Shown: positions 31,347 to 43,273, counted from the first letter of the stretch. The stretch is DNA of 64,000 nucleotides from Sorex araneus (GCF_027595985.1 NC_073303.1:23755084-23819083), one strand, 5' to 3'. Numbers and translations: made by a program. Notes: a model not told the origin generated them from the letters alone.

Positions 31347-32044
31347 TGTAGGTGGACCCCACGGGTGGCTCACGTGAGTCGGGAGGAAAGACAGTCGCTT
31401 TCAATCCGCCCCTGCCACCTGGGACCCGGGGTTACTCAGGCCTCGCACACAGAGAAGAATTTCAGGAGCAGACAAGCAGTAAAGTAAAACAGATTTTATT
31501 TGGAGGGTTTTTGAAGGGGAGGAGGAAGAGAAAGTGGGAGAGAAAGTGGGAGAAAGTAAGCGAGACAGAGTAACACATTCAAGAGAGACCGTGGGCTTCT
31601 CCAAGGGTGGAGAGAGCCCTACACACATCCCAGCAGTTAGGTAGGAAAGCATGACAGCACACATCTCAAGAGGGGAGATGCAAGTGACACATGTGCTCAG
31701 GCACCACATGTGCTCGGACACGTGGGCACAAGCAGCACACGGGCTGGGGCAGCATTTGCTGCCCTTCCTTTGTTCAAGGTGTCTTTTATAGGCTCTTCTC
31801 GGGCTGTCTTGATCCAGAAGTTCTGGAGTCTTCTCTGGGCTGGATCACATTTTAATGAGATTAAGGGAAAGGTCCGAGGGTGTGAGGAACTTCATGGGGA
31901 GGGGTCCAACCTCCTCAGGGTCTGCTGAAGGTCTTATCAGGTCTGTTTTCTGTATCCACAGGGTGGATCAGTCTTAGGAATTTTCTCCCGCAAGTTCTGT
32001 TGACCCAAGCTTCATTGCCGAGGGCCTTTCCCTGCCTACCTACA
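31347..32044 (-). mobile_element. solo LTR of an endogenous retrovirus
   Basis: About 698 bp with TG...CA ends that are short inverted repeats (TGTAGGT/ACCTACA). Read on the minus strand it has a TATA box (TATAAAAG, 31783-31790) and, about 285 bases downstream, AATAAA (31495-31500) followed by a U5-like stretch. No internal region or partner LTR is present. I could not find a clean TSD, so the exact ends are provisional. The family is unassigned. Confidence 0.7.
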
Positions 32045-32115
32045 TCACCGTACGCCTGAGGATGCAGTCTCCATCACACGGCTGAGCTACAGCCCTGTCC
32101 CTCATGTGTCTTTTT

Positions 32116-32277
32116 GTTTGTTTGTTTTGTGGTCATACTCGGCTGTGCTTAGGGCTTACTCCTGGCTCAGGGGTCACTCCAAGAGATAGCTGGGGAAACA
32201 TACGCAGTACCAGGAATCAAACACAGGTCAGCTGCATGTAAGGCAAGTGACTTTCCCCTGTACTATCTCTCGGGCCC
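32116..32277 (-). mobile_element. old A-type SINE
   Basis: GGTCATACTCGGCTGTGCTT...TGTACTATCTCTCGGGCCCC. ATGTGTCTTTT and ATATATCTTTT at the edges suggest a decayed TSD. Confidence 0.82.
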
Positions 32278-32352
32278 CTTCATATATCTTTTTAAAGTAA
32301 AATATGTATTCAAATCTTTTCTCGTATTATTTTTGTTTTAAAAACATGGTTC

Positions 32353-32476
32353 TTCCTCCCTCCTTCCCTCCCTCCCTCTCTACCTTCCTTCGTTCTTTCC
32401 TTCCTTCCTTCCTTCCTTCCTTCCTTCCTTCCTTCCTTCCTTCCTTCCTTCCTTCCTTCCTTCCTTCCTTCCTTCC
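32353..32476. repeat. (TTCC)n array
   Basis: About 120 bp, the central part a pure (TTCC)n run. Complementary to the GGAA array 1.3 kb to the left. Confidence 0.97.
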
Positions 32477-32492
32477 CTTCTTTTTTCTTTTT

Positions 32493-32682
32493 ATTGATTT
32501 TATTTATTTATTTATTTTTGCTTTTTGGTCATACCCGGCAATGCACAGGGGTTACCTCTTGGCTTTGCACTCAGGAATTACTCCTGGCAGTGCTCAGGGG
32601 ACCCTATGGGATGCTGGGAATCGAACCCGGGTAGGCCGAGTGCAAGGCAAATGCCCTACCTGCTGTGCTATTGCTCCAGCCC
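32493..32682 (-). mobile_element. A-type SINE
   Basis: (ATTT)n tail, GGTCATACCCGGCAATGCAC, GCTGTGCTATTGCTCCAGCC. Confidence 0.93.
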
Positions 32683-32692
32683 CCGATTTCAT

Positions 32693-32853
32693 TTTGTTTT
32701 GAGCACCTAGTCGTGCTAAGACTTACTCCTGGCTCTGTGCTCAAGAATCACTTCTGGCAGTACTTGAGGGACCACATATGGTGTCATCAATCCAACAGGG
32801 GTCAACTGAGTGCAAAGCAAGCGCCTGAACTCCTATACTACCTCTGCAATCCA
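32693..32853 (-). mobile_element. old A-type SINE
   Basis: GACTTACTCCTGGCTCTGTG, GACCACATATGGTGTCATCA, ATACTACCTCTGCAATCC. Confidence 0.75.
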
Positions 32854-32991
32854 AAGCATCATTTAGCTGTGGCTTCCTTAGAACAATGGAACTCCAGGTC
32901 CACACCCACTCCCTGGCCTCCCTCAGTCCCTTGGGCTTTGCTCTGTTGCTTTATCACAGAGCTTCACTCTGCACCAACAGATTGGTCTTTA

Positions 32992-33631
32992 TTTTTTTTA
33001 TTTTTTAAATTTATTTTATTGAATCACCATGTGGAAAATTGCAATGCTTTCAGGCTTAAGTCTTAGTCATACAATGCTGAAACAACCATCCCTTCACCAG
33101 TGCCCATATCCCACCACCGAAAAAAAAAAAAAGAAACAAAAACAAAAAACAAAAAACCACAGTACGCCTCCCATCCCGCCCACTCTCACACCCCCCCCTC
33201 CTTACAACTGATAAAATTCACTTTACTTTCTATTTACTTTGGTTACATTCAATATTTCAACACAATCCTCACCATTATTGTTAGGAGCACCCCACGAGAG
33301 TCAGACCTGTTGTGAAGGGAAATGAGGTTGCGCGCAGTAGCGGCCACGCGGTTTTGGATTTCTGTACTTTAACAACTAAGTCCAGGGAGATTTCTTCCGG
33401 ATATTGGATCATTGCAAGCTTGTAAATCCCATCTGTGGTCGTCATAATATGGCGTCCCCATGCCCTTCATCCCCGGGAAGGGACAGGCGAGAGAGAGAAA
33501 TACCTTTCCCCAACTGGGCGGGCATGGGGTCGCGGCTTGGTTCTCAGGCTGGAGACATTCTGCAAGGAGCTGCCCATGTTGAATTTGGTTCAGCTGGGTC
33601 TGGATTCATGCTCGTGCAGCTGCAGAAGGGC
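32992..33631 (-). mobile_element. chimeric retroposon with perfect 14-bp TSD
   Basis: CAGATTGGTCTTTA flanks it at 32978-32991 and 33632-33645. The left end is the reverse L1 terminal module (TTGAATCACCATGTGGAAAA, CCAGTGCCCATATCCCACCA). The remaining 400 bp is a different, partly GC-rich body seen nowhere else in the window. It could be a distinct L1 3' UTR type or a transduced or processed sequence. Confidence 0.8.
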
Positions 33632-33759
33632 CAGATTGGTCTTTAGCAGTTTGTTAGAAATTTACATTATAAACTCCTTTCACCTCATTTGGAAATACAA
33701 AACAGCTCTTATATTCAGTGGTTATATTTTCTAATCTCAGGGAATATAACAAAATTATT

Positions 33760-33942
33760 GAGGCGAGAAAGATAGTACAAAAGTTAAGGGCCTAGCTTAG
33801 TAAGTGGCTGCAGCCATGACCTAAATCGAGTTCAAGCACTGCTTATATGGTCACTTTGAAACACATATGAACACAGAGCCATGTGTGTCCCCGAACAGAG
33901 CCAGCAGTGGCTCCCAAGCCAAAACCAACCAAATAAGAAAAC
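33760..33942 (+). mobile_element. old A-type SINE with 10-bp TSD
   Basis: GAGGCGAGAAAGATAGTACA head. CAAAATTATT at 33750-33759 and 33943-33952. Confidence 0.85.
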
Positions 33943-33952
33943 CAAAATTATT

Positions 33953-34575
33953 ACAATAATAAAGTTGGTTTTATATCTACATCTAAGTATCATCTATATT
34001 TTTTTGAGTGTTGATGGATAGACCAAGATTCAAAAACCAGTTTGAATCCTTGTCCAAGAATTAAATGACCCTAACTTATGTAAGTGTGAAAAAAAAAGAA
34101 AAGTAGCAAAAGAGCTTCGGAATCAAGAAATCTGAATTCTGGCGCAAGCCGGCCAAGATCAAATTAAGTGATTAAAATTTAGTTATCTTGGTTTTTCTTC
34201 TCATCTGAAAAATGAAGGCTTTAATCTGAGAGACCAGCACGGAACACATCGCCAGGAAATCCACAGTGCAGCTTGCAATGCAAACGTTTGCACAAAATAT
34301 TTAATAAACACAAGAGGGTGCTGAAGCCAGAGTTTGCTCCAGGGACAATTCATCCCCATTTCAATTTGCTTTTCCTTTCTCTCCCTCTCTGCCATTCTCT
34401 CTCCTGCTGAGATTTTAAGTTCTCTGTTTAACACTGCAGAGATTTAGACCAATGAAACCCAAGGTTTGGTTTTGTCATGTTTATGAATTCATTAGTTCTC
34501 TGATTTCTCCTGTCATTCAGAATGATACACACACACACACACACTCCTCAATCTCTTAGTTTAGCTGTCCTAGTT
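33953..34575. other. no recognisable feature
   Basis: AT-rich to balanced. Includes a short (CA)n at 34527-34544. Confidence 0.4.
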
Positions 34576-34593
34576 GGAAATACATTTCCTTTT

Positions 34594-34751
34594 GGGGGGG
34601 CTGGGGGTTGGTTTTTTGAGTCACACCCCTGGTTCTGCACTCAGCAATTACTCCTTGGTGGCACTCAAGAGACCATTCAGGGTGCGGGAGATGGAAGCCG
34701 GGTAGGTTGTGTGCAAGGCACACGCCCTACCTGCTATATTAAAGCTCATAC
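34594..34751 (-). mobile_element. A-type SINE with 13-bp TSD
   Basis: GAGTCACACCCCTGGTTCTG body. TACATTTCCTTTT at 34581-34593 and 34752-34764. Confidence 0.92.
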
Positions 34752-34769
34752 TACATTTCCTTTTTAATA

Positions 34770-36390
34770 CAACACATATTCTCTTTGTAAATGCCCTGTG
34801 ACACAACTCACCCATATATTATATTGTAACATGGCTTCTGGCATTGTTCTTGCCTCTTGACTTGGTGTGTCCTTCTCTGCTAAGATGTGTTTCCTTTCCT
34901 GAGTCACACCCACACCCTTGTCATTGGTGCTGACACCAAATCTCTGCACAAATAACCACACATGGTGTCACTTACATTAGGAATCACAAGGAATTTCTAT
35001 TTTTACAGGGCTGTTGACTGACTATGTGCAAATTATTTTCTTTCAGCGGCAAATTCCCTCACACAGATTACTAACTATTTGCTTTAATCGGTATCTTAAA
35101 ATCAGCACTATTTTTTTTCTTTTGTATAAACTTTGTTCCAAATATAGAAAATGCTTGAGGTTTGAAGGCTGTGTTCTGTATGGGCTGTCTAATCCTCAAA
35201 CTATGGCAACTGGGATTAAACTCTTTGGTTTGGCTATCTAAGGAATCAAGTGTTGAGAGAAGAATATGTTGGCTCTGACAATAATCTCAGTCTATTTTGT
35301 CAGATAAAAATGTAGGTTCTCTCTCTGTATTGCAAAACACATGTTTATTGTCAAAAAAAAAAGTGAAAGAGCTAAATTTTTACCAGACAGGTGGAAATTT
35401 TCACCTTTGTACACTAGTGTTAAGACAATGGCCCTAAGAAACTAATAAGGTAGTCATATTATTGACGTTAGTTAGGCATTTAATGTCTTGGCATTTAGGT
35501 ATATTTCTGTTGGCTTGTATCAACTGAAACAAGTATCTTACTAGAAGTCCCCAGGACTTTTCTTGGGGATCACTTTTATTTTTCTCTGCCATAATAGATC
35601 GGATAAAATTCACAAGCCAAGCAATCAGAAGTATAAAGTGGTCTATGCATTCAGAGTATCATTTCTTACCTTGACATACATATCTTTGCTTCTGAATCAG
35701 ACCAAACTACATCACTACTGAGTAGTAATATGTATCTTAATGAAATTGTATGTTGCAAATTACAAATGGGAGCAATTCTTTGCTGAAACTGAAGATATCT
35801 GGATATTGGTATTAAAAATTAATATTATTAAAATAGTTATGAATATTAATCATTGATTGTTAGACTCTTATGTAAGCTTCCAGCATTGCAGAATAACATC
35901 TCAGGTAACAGAGAAAACAAAAGAATGCGTGAATGCTTTCACTGTGGGCCTGAGCCCACGGTTCTACCTAGCATTATTTCATATAAAAAATGGAAATTAT
36001 CAAAAATGCAAATTACATAGTATTTATGAAATGGGAGCAAACTACCTTTCTCATTTTTCAGACCAAAACATCTGTTTATAATTGTTAAGAAATTTAGGAA
36101 ACAATAGCAATTTTAGAGAAGCTGATAATTAGAGCAAATCTGTAGGTGATTATTAAATACCTAGTATAAACAGATACATCTCTCCTCTAAAAATATTGAA
36201 GACTTATAATTATAGTTTATAGGAACAAAGAACCCTTGCTTCTGAGTAGATGAAGATTCAAGTTTGTAAATCACAGTAAATGTATAAGAAAAGAAAACAA
36301 GTGAATTCATTTTTATTTCATCACTTGAAGTGTACAAGCAAAAATAACAACTAATTATTTAGCTGTTTAAAATACATATCTTAATTTTTA
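34770..36390. other. repeat-poor AT-rich stretch
   Basis: 1.6 kb without recognised repeats or coding signal. Confidence 0.4.
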
Positions 36391-36396
36391 GGAGGC

Positions 36397-36650
36397 AGGA
36401 GCTATAGTGCAGCGGGTAGGGCATTTGCCTTGCACAAGGCTGACCCGGGTTCAATTCCTCCTCCCCTCTCGGAGAGCCCAGCAAGCTACTGAGAGTATCT
36501 CGCCCATACAGCAGAGCCTGGCAAGCTACCTGTGGCATATTCGATATGCCAAAAACAGTAACAAGAAGTCTCATGATGGAGACATTACTGGTGCCTGCTT
36601 GAGCAAATCGATGAGCAGGGGGGTGACAGTGACAGTGACAGTGACAGGAG
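36397..36650 (+). mobile_element. B-type SINE
   Basis: Complete head, GGCATATTCGATATGCC and (CAGTGA)n tail. Confidence 0.93.
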
Positions 36651-36655
36651 GGGAG

Positions 36656-36819
36656 CAATTTTATTTATTTTTTAATTGAATCACCATGTTACAAAACTGT
36701 TCATGGTCAGGTTTCAGTCATACAATGTTCTAACCCACTAGTGCACATTTCCCACCACCAATGTCCCTGGTTTCAAGCGTGCCAACCCTCTCTCAGCCTG
36801 CCTCTATGGCGGGCACTTT

Positions 36820-36882
<63 letters not shown>

Positions 36883-36933
36883 CCTCCCTCCCTCCCTCCC
36901 TCCCCCTCTCTCTCTCCCTCTCCCCCTCTCTCT

Positions 36934-36996
<63 letters not shown>

Positions 36997-37385
36997 CTTT
37001 TGGGCATTACAGCTTGCAATACAGATACTGAGAAGTCATCATGTTTTTCCCTTTACCTGTTTTCAGCAAAAAAATCTTATTGAGAGTGATCACTTCCAGT
37101 TATCTTTGTCATAGTGGTCCCTTCTCTATTCAGTTGCCCTTTCCCCAACACTTGATGCAGGTTTCCAACTCTGGACCAATCCTCCTGGCCTTTGTTTCTA
37201 CCGTCCTTGAGTATTAGTCTCTTATTATGGTTTTTATATCCCACAATGAGCCCAATCATTCTATGTCGATTCTTCTTTTTCTGACTCATTTCATTCAGCA
37301 TGATACTCTCCAGGCATTTATAACTAAATTTTATTCCTTCATTTTTTTCTAACAGCTGAAAAGTACATATTTTTAACTTGTCCAT
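36656..37385 (-). mobile_element. L1 3' UTR and ORF2 end with (CT)n
   Basis: TTTTTAATTGAATCACCATG at the left, CT/CCCT-rich tract 36822-36995, then GGCATTACAGCTTGCAATAC and TTCTGACTCATTTCATTCAG. Reverse orientation, uninverted. Confidence 0.87.
36822..36995. repeat. (CT)n(CCCT)n(CT)n tract
   Basis: About 170 bp of polypyrimidine within the L1 3' UTR. Long open frames are artefacts. Confidence 0.97.
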
Positions 37386-37500
37386 TGATGGCCTGGGAGC
37401 TGAAAGAGAATTGGGTGAAAATAATGGAGCAACTATACAGAAATCGGCTCAAATTATCTGGGACTTAACTTGCATTTATTCAGTCTAAACCCATTTCTTT

Positions 37501-38070
37501 TTTTTTTTTATTAGTTTATTTTTAATTAGAGAGTCATCGTGAGGGTACAGTTACAGATCCATACATCTTTGTGCACATGCTTCCCCCATACAAAGTTCAA
37601 TAACCCATCCCTTCACCAGTGCCCATTCTCCACCACCCGTAAACCCAACATCCCTCCCCCCCTCCCCAGACCCGTCTCCCCCCACCCCACCCTGCCACTA
37701 TGGCAGGGTATTCCCTTTTGTTTTCTCTCTCTGATTAGGTGTTGTGGTTTGCAATAGAGGTGTTGAGTGGCCATTGTGTTCAGTCTCTAGTCTGTATTCC
37801 GCCCGCATCACCCTTCCCCCACATGACCTCCAACCACATTTTACTTGGTGGTCCCTTCCCTGAGTTACCCAGAATGAGAGACCAGCCTCCAAGCCATGGA
37901 AACATTCTCCTGGTACTTATTTCTACTATTCTTGGGCGTTAGTCTTATAGTCTATTATTCTATATTCCACAGATGAGTGCAATCTTTCTATGTCTGTCTC
38001 TCTCTTTCTGACTCATTTCACTTAGCATGATACTTTCCATGTTGATCCACTTATATGCAAACGTCATGAC
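37501..38070 (-). mobile_element. younger L1 3' end
   Basis: Poly(T), TTTTTAATTAGAGAGTCATC, then reversed G-rich block, CAATAGAGGTGTTGAGTGGC and TTCTGACTCATTTCACTTAG. Same type as the young L1 at 5495. CATTTCTTT at 37492-37500 and 38070-38078 may be a short TSD. Confidence 0.88.
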
Positions 38071-38079
38071 ATTTCTTTA

Positions 38080-39045
38080 ACTGAAAGAAATGCTGACTCC
38101 ATAATTGCTAATAAAAAAAGAATGATACAAAACCAACAACAACATAACACCTGAAATGCATAACAAAGTTCCTGGCACAGTATTTTTTATTTTAAAACAC
38201 TGTTTACAAAAATAAAATAAAACAAAAACACTGCTTACAATCTTAAATGTAGGTTGAGGAGCATGTCAAGCTTACTAAAATTTTATGTAAAATTTCAAGA
38301 AATACACTTTTAGTCATTTTAAAGAAAATCCATATCTATTTCCCTACCCATTTTGTTCTCTGCCTTAATTTTAATTTTTTTTGAAAAATGAACATCACGT
38401 GACATTTATTTTGTACATTATAAAGATTTCTGCTGGACCTAGGTAATTTTTGACTATGATTTCTTCATTTTTACCATTAAAACATTTATTATTTTTCTAT
38501 TTTTGGAAAGATAAGTGCCACTAGAAGAAAAACTTAAGTTCAATTGTAGATTTCTATTTACATCTTGCAGTTATTCGCCTGTGTTACAAGAATGCATTTT
38601 CTTTTCTAAAAGTGTTAAAACATTACTTGTAAGTAATACAGTGAAAGGAGACGCCCATCACCTGGAATATTAATAACAAAAGAAAAACAATAATGCTGAA
38701 AGGTTTTGGCCTTGTGCTCCTCCCGGTCATCACTTCTTGGAGAATAAGAAGAATGAATGAAGTGATGATTTGGCTCCTGACAGCCATTGGCTGCTAATTT
38801 TTCCATCTCGTTTTAAGGGGAAGGGGGCATTCCCAAGTGGTGCTTGGGGGGCCAGGACCCCCTCTTTGGAAATTTTCAGTCAAGTGGGCGAGCAGGACAA
38901 CCTTGGATGTGGCACTGTTCAAACTTTTTGGTGTTGGGGACCACAGGAGGTTCCCCAATAGTGCTCGTAGGCCACCAGGACAGACCCAGAGATATTCAGG
39001 GAAGATTTTGTGATTCTGGGAGAGGAACCCTTAGACCCATTGACG
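38080..39045. other. no recognisable feature
   Basis: AT-rich. 38820-39005 is GC-richer and may hold a very old SINE remnant. Confidence 0.35.
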
Positions 39046-39048
39046 ATG

Positions 39049-39240
39049 ATTTTTTTTTTTTTTTTTTTTTTTTTTGCATTTTGGGTCACACCCAGCGATG
39101 CACTGGGGTTACTCCTGGCTCTGCACTCAGGAATTACTCCTGGTGGTGCTCAGGGGAACCATATGGGATGCTGGGAATCAAACTCGGGTCGACGGTGTGC
39201 AAGGCAAACGCCCTACCCGCTGTGCTATCGCTGCAGTCCA
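39049..39240 (-). mobile_element. A-type SINE
   Basis: Poly(T), GGGTCACACCCAGCGATGCA, GCTGTGCTATCGCTGCAGTC. Confidence 0.93.
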
Positions 39241-39244
39241 AAGA

Positions 39245-39635
39245 GATGGAAGAAGCAGTCTCTACGCTCTCTTCTCTATCTCTGATCAAGATGAGATTGT
39301 ACAGAACTGACCTTCCATCCTGCAGACTGTTCCCAGGTTTAGTCTCACATAGAGAGCGGCAGGCAGGGGTAGTGAAAGGAGTGGGTGGTGAAAAAAAAAC
39401 AGGACGTCAGCAAACCCATTTGGAGGTGAACCCAGCCATCTGTTCCATCCTGCCTTTACCAGTCATTAAAATGACATTTTAAATATCCATCTATATATCC
39501 GTTTTCTCAACTTGAATAGAAAACAAGCGCAAAGTTTGGTAACACAGCCAAGACCTGAATACCTTTCCATATCACTGGCACCTATTTCACAGTATTCAAT
39601 GCTGTGAGTTATACACAACATCCCATGCGATAGCA
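39245..39635. other. no recognisable feature
   Basis: Unique-looking; nothing recognised. Confidence 0.4.
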
Positions 39636-39639
39636 TGGG

Positions 39640-39868
39640 GGAGGGGGGTCATTTGCCTTGCACATGGCCGACCTGGTTTAGATTCCTCTGTCCCTCTCGG
39701 AGATCCTGGCAAGCTACTGAGAGTATCTCACTCGCATGGCAAAAACTGGCAAGCTACCCGTAGCCTATTCGATATGCCAAAAGTAGTAACAAGTCTCACA
39801 ATGGAGATGTTACTGGTGCCCGCTCAAGCAAATCGATGAACAGGACGACAGTGCAACAGTGCTCCCAT
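39640..39868 (+). mobile_element. B-type SINE, head truncated
   Basis: Starts within the head (GGTCATTTGCCTTGCACATG). Full body; tail GACGACAGTGCAACAGTG. Confidence 0.9.
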
Positions 39869-39885
39869 AGGGATATGTGACTTTT

Positions 39886-40059
39886 GGTTTTGTTTAGTTT
39901 GAGAGCCATACTATGCTATGCCCAGGGCTCACTCTTCACTCTGCTCTCAGGGATCACTACCGGTGGCTCAGAGGACCATATAGAGAACTGGGGATCCTAC
40001 CCAGGTCTTCTCTGTGCAAGGCAAGTGATTTATCCACTGTACTATCTCTCCAACCTCAT
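39886..40059 (-). mobile_element. old A-type SINE with 14-bp TSD
   Basis: GATATGTGACTTTT (39872-39885) and GATATGTGGCTTTT (40060-40073) flank it. Confidence 0.87.
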
Positions 40060-40073
40060 GATATGTGGCTTTT

Positions 40074-40570
40074 AAAACATACACTGCATCTGTCATAGTT
40101 TCTACATGTCTAATGTAAATTTCATTTGTTACATGAGTTTGTCTGAAACTATTTTTGACGCAAGATCTACCTCAGAGATATCTCCTTCTGTGTAATAATA
40201 GATCTCCTTTTAATTGATGCTCAGTAGTCCAAGGGAAGAACAGGCTCTGTCTAGTGAAGTACACTAGTGAAGGACACTTCAATTGTTTCTAATGTTTCAA
40301 CAGAGTAACACCCTACAGTTGATGCCTTTGTTCATGTTCCACTGATAGTGATCATCTAGAGTTGACACGGTGAAATGTGCACTGCCTTCTCCATCCTAAC
40401 AGATACTGCTAATTGCACCAGGGTCTCTGCCAATTAGGTCAATGAGGGCTGTGTTTGAAACTGCCTCACCCTACTTGTCTTCAGACCAGATGAAATTAGG
40501 TTTTATTGTTGGTCTATCTGATAAACAAACAAATCATTTTCATATTTTCCTTTTCTTTATACATATTGAA
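40074..40570. other. no recognisable feature
   Basis: Unique-looking; nothing recognised. Confidence 0.4.
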
Positions 40571-40586
40571 AATATTTGTAGCTTTT

Positions 40587-40778
40587 ATTTTATTTTATCT
40601 TATTTTATTTTTATTTTTGGGTCACACCCGGCATGCACAGGGGTTACTCCTGCCTAAGCACTCAGGAATTACCCCCGGCGGTGCTCAGGGGACCATATGG
40701 GATGCTGGGAATTGAACCTGGGTCGGTTGCATTGCAAGGCAAATGCCTTACCCGCTGTGCTATTGCTCCAGGTCCAAC
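40587..40778 (-). mobile_element. A-type SINE with 13-bp TSD
   Basis: ATTTGTAGCTTTT at 40574-40586 and 40779-40791. (TTTTA)n-like tail. Confidence 0.94.
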
Positions 40779-40799
40779 ATTTGTAGCTTTTGAACTTTA

Positions 40800-40965
40800 G
40801 TAATAATGTGGGCTTGGGGACAGTAACCAGGGCTTATCCTTAGCTCTGTGTTCAGGAGTCCTGAACACACGCCTGATGTCGCTCTGGGGACCGCACGCAG
40901 TGTGGGGAGGTGAAAGGGGGTCAGTCACGTGTAGGATGCTTAACCCCCATCCTAGCTCTCCATCA
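40800..40965 (-). mobile_element. old SINE-like fragment
   Basis: CTTATCCTTAGCTCTGTGTT...TCTGGGGACCGCACGCAGTG. Weak reverse A-type order. Confidence 0.4.
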
Positions 40966-41169
40966 CTCAAAGGATGGTTTTCCCCATTGCCAGGCAGTCC
41001 ATTCCATCCTACGATTAATTTATTTTATACCTGGAAGTTAGTAGCTTTTGTACTTGTATTACGTACTTGCTGACCATTTGCAATTGTTTCAGAATGAATT
41101 TCATATTCTTAGGTTTTGAACATTTCCTACTAGATTGTTTGATGTCTCATTACTGACTTGTAGAAAATA

Positions 41170-41405
41170 TATCTGGGGGGGGCAGGGGCTGGGGAGGGCT
41201 TCCCAAGCTAGGAGGCTTAGGGAGAGAGGGGGCGTTCCTGGTGATACTCATCCAACTAGACGGTGATTCATTCAGTGCTAGGACCTGAGGCTGTGGGGCG
41301 GCTGTTAGGTCCTGAAGCGCTCTCGATCCCCCAGGGCAACCCTCTGGTGATGCTCAAGAGGCCATGTGGTGCCGGGGATTGAAACTGGACCAGTCTAACC
41401 CCTAT
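41170..41405 (-). repeat. old SINE-like / unclassified
   Basis: TGGTGATGCTCAAGAGGCCA and CCGGGGATTGAAACTGGACC suggest a reverse A-type remnant. The left part is unclassified. Confidence 0.4.
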
Positions 41406-41696
41406 AACATTATTTCCAAGCGCAGAAAAAAAACATGCTAAATACATTCTGGATTAGAATCCTCGGTTAGGTATATAAGCTTAATCTCCCTCCAACCTAA
41501 ATTGCCTTTTAAAAACTCATTCAAATGCTTGCATCTACCATCAAAGTCTGACATCTGGGAGAACATGGATTTATAAACCAATGAACACTGAAGTTTGCTT
41601 ATTAGACTAGAATCCCTTTCTACTTCAGTCCCCTACCAATCTCTAACCTTCCTTTTTGTATTCAGTCATTGATTTCAAAATTAAAATCAGTTTGGG

Positions 41697-41890
41697 CCTG
41701 AAAGATAGCACAGGGATTATGGCACTTACATCCATGAGGTTATCTCTGGTTCCATCCTCAGCACCACAGGGTCTCCAGAGCTCTGCCAGGGTTTTCTCCT
41801 GAGCTCAAAGCCGGGAAGAGCCTCTGAGCACTGCCAGGTGTGACTCACCCCTCCCCACCCCTTCCCACACCACCAATATTTTAAAATAAA
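41697..41890 (+). mobile_element. old A-type SINE with (TAAA)n tail
   Basis: GGCCTGAAAGATAGCACAGG head, GAGCACTGCCAGGTGTGACT end. Confidence 0.8.
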
Positions 41891-42249
41891 TAAATAAATA
41901 ACGGAGTCACAAAAACCACAAGCCCCCTTCCCCCCATTCAATTCTTTCAATGTTACATACAAACTCTTTAAAACGTTTAGTACCACAAGCATAATTTTTA
42001 TATTTCTAATTATCTCATATACTTTAAATATCGACCTGGGAGACATACCAATAAAAAACCAAAAATAAGCCTAATTATAAAAATGGTCTTGATTATCTAA
42101 CAGACTCATTAGATATTTAAAGTGAAGATTTCAGAGCATTGATGGGATGTTTGCCAACTATGGTCTTCAGATTTCTACTTTGGTTTCCCCAAAGTAATAC
42201 CAAGATGCATATTAGTAGTAATAATAATGAGGCTAATTGGGGGGAAAGT

Positions 42250-42425
42250 TTATTACAGGCTACATAGACACTTTACCAAGCACACCACATGAGGTTTTAC
42301 TTCATCCTCACACAGATTTCTGAGGTTGGTGTCTTTATGATCCCATTTTATAGGTCAGGAAACTCAAGTCTGGGGAGGTTCAGTTTCCTTCTGAGGTTTA
42401 GAATGCACAGAGCTAGGGGACAAAA
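42250..42425 (-). mobile_element. MIR-like ancient SINE
   Basis: CTTCATCCTCACACAGATTT...ATCCCATTTTATAGGTCAGG...AAACTCAAGTCTGGGGAGG follows a reverse-complemented MIR core. Confidence 0.55.
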
Positions 42426-42429
42426 GATG

Positions 42430-42890
42430 CACCCTCAGACAACTATCATGACGATACATTTTTACTCATTGAACATCATTTTCCTCTTATTCAAAAAAGA
42501 TGTAGTTGTCAGCTTGGGTTTGTTATTTCCATTTAAATTCTATTATAAAAACACAACTGTCACAAAAGTATTACCTAGAATATCATCATATCGCTCTCAG
42601 GCTAACGAACTGTTTCCAGCCCCTGCTTAACCGTCTACTTCCAATATCCTATAGCCGTGATTGGGAACCACCTTGAAGTTACCAGACAGTGAAAGCAGTG
42701 TCCATTTCTACTGAACTATGCTAGTGTTCCTCTGGGACCTCTGGACAGGCCTGGGCTCTATCAGGGCCCCAGCAGTGATGATCTCTGAAGAAGACTTTGC
42801 ACTCGCCCTTCTAGATTCCGACAGGGACAAAGGCATCCATTAATAGAGAAGGGAGCATCGAGACAATTATAGTTGGAATGATCACTTGAC
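42430..42890. other. no recognisable feature
   Basis: Unique-looking; nothing recognised. Confidence 0.4.
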
Positions 42891-42894
42891 AATA

Positions 42895-43262
42895 TGAACA
42901 TTCCCCAGAAAACTCAAAATTGAGTTCCCATTTGATGCAGCAGTACCACTACTGGGAATATACCCTGGGGGCCCCAAAACATAGCAGAAATACCATCTGC
43001 ACTCCTAGGTCCATCACAGCACAATTCACCATAGCCAGAATCTGGAAACAATCTGAGTGCCCAAGAACATACGATGGGATAAAGAAACTGTGGCACATCT
43101 ACACAATGGAATGCTACACAGCTGTTCGGAAAAATGAAGTCATGAAATTAGCCTAGAAATGGATGGACGTGGAGAGTATCATGCTGAGTAAAATGAGTCA
43201 GAAGGAGAGGGACAGATATAGAATGACTACATATATTTAATATATAATATATATTTATATGC
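42895..43262 (+). mobile_element. L1 ORF2 C-terminal fragment
   Basis: TCCCATTTGATGCAGCAGTA, CACAATGGAATGCTACACAG, ATCATGCTGAGTAAAATGAG. Decayed frame, ending in AT-rich DNA. Confidence 0.85.
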
Positions 43263-43273
43263 CATTTGTGGTT

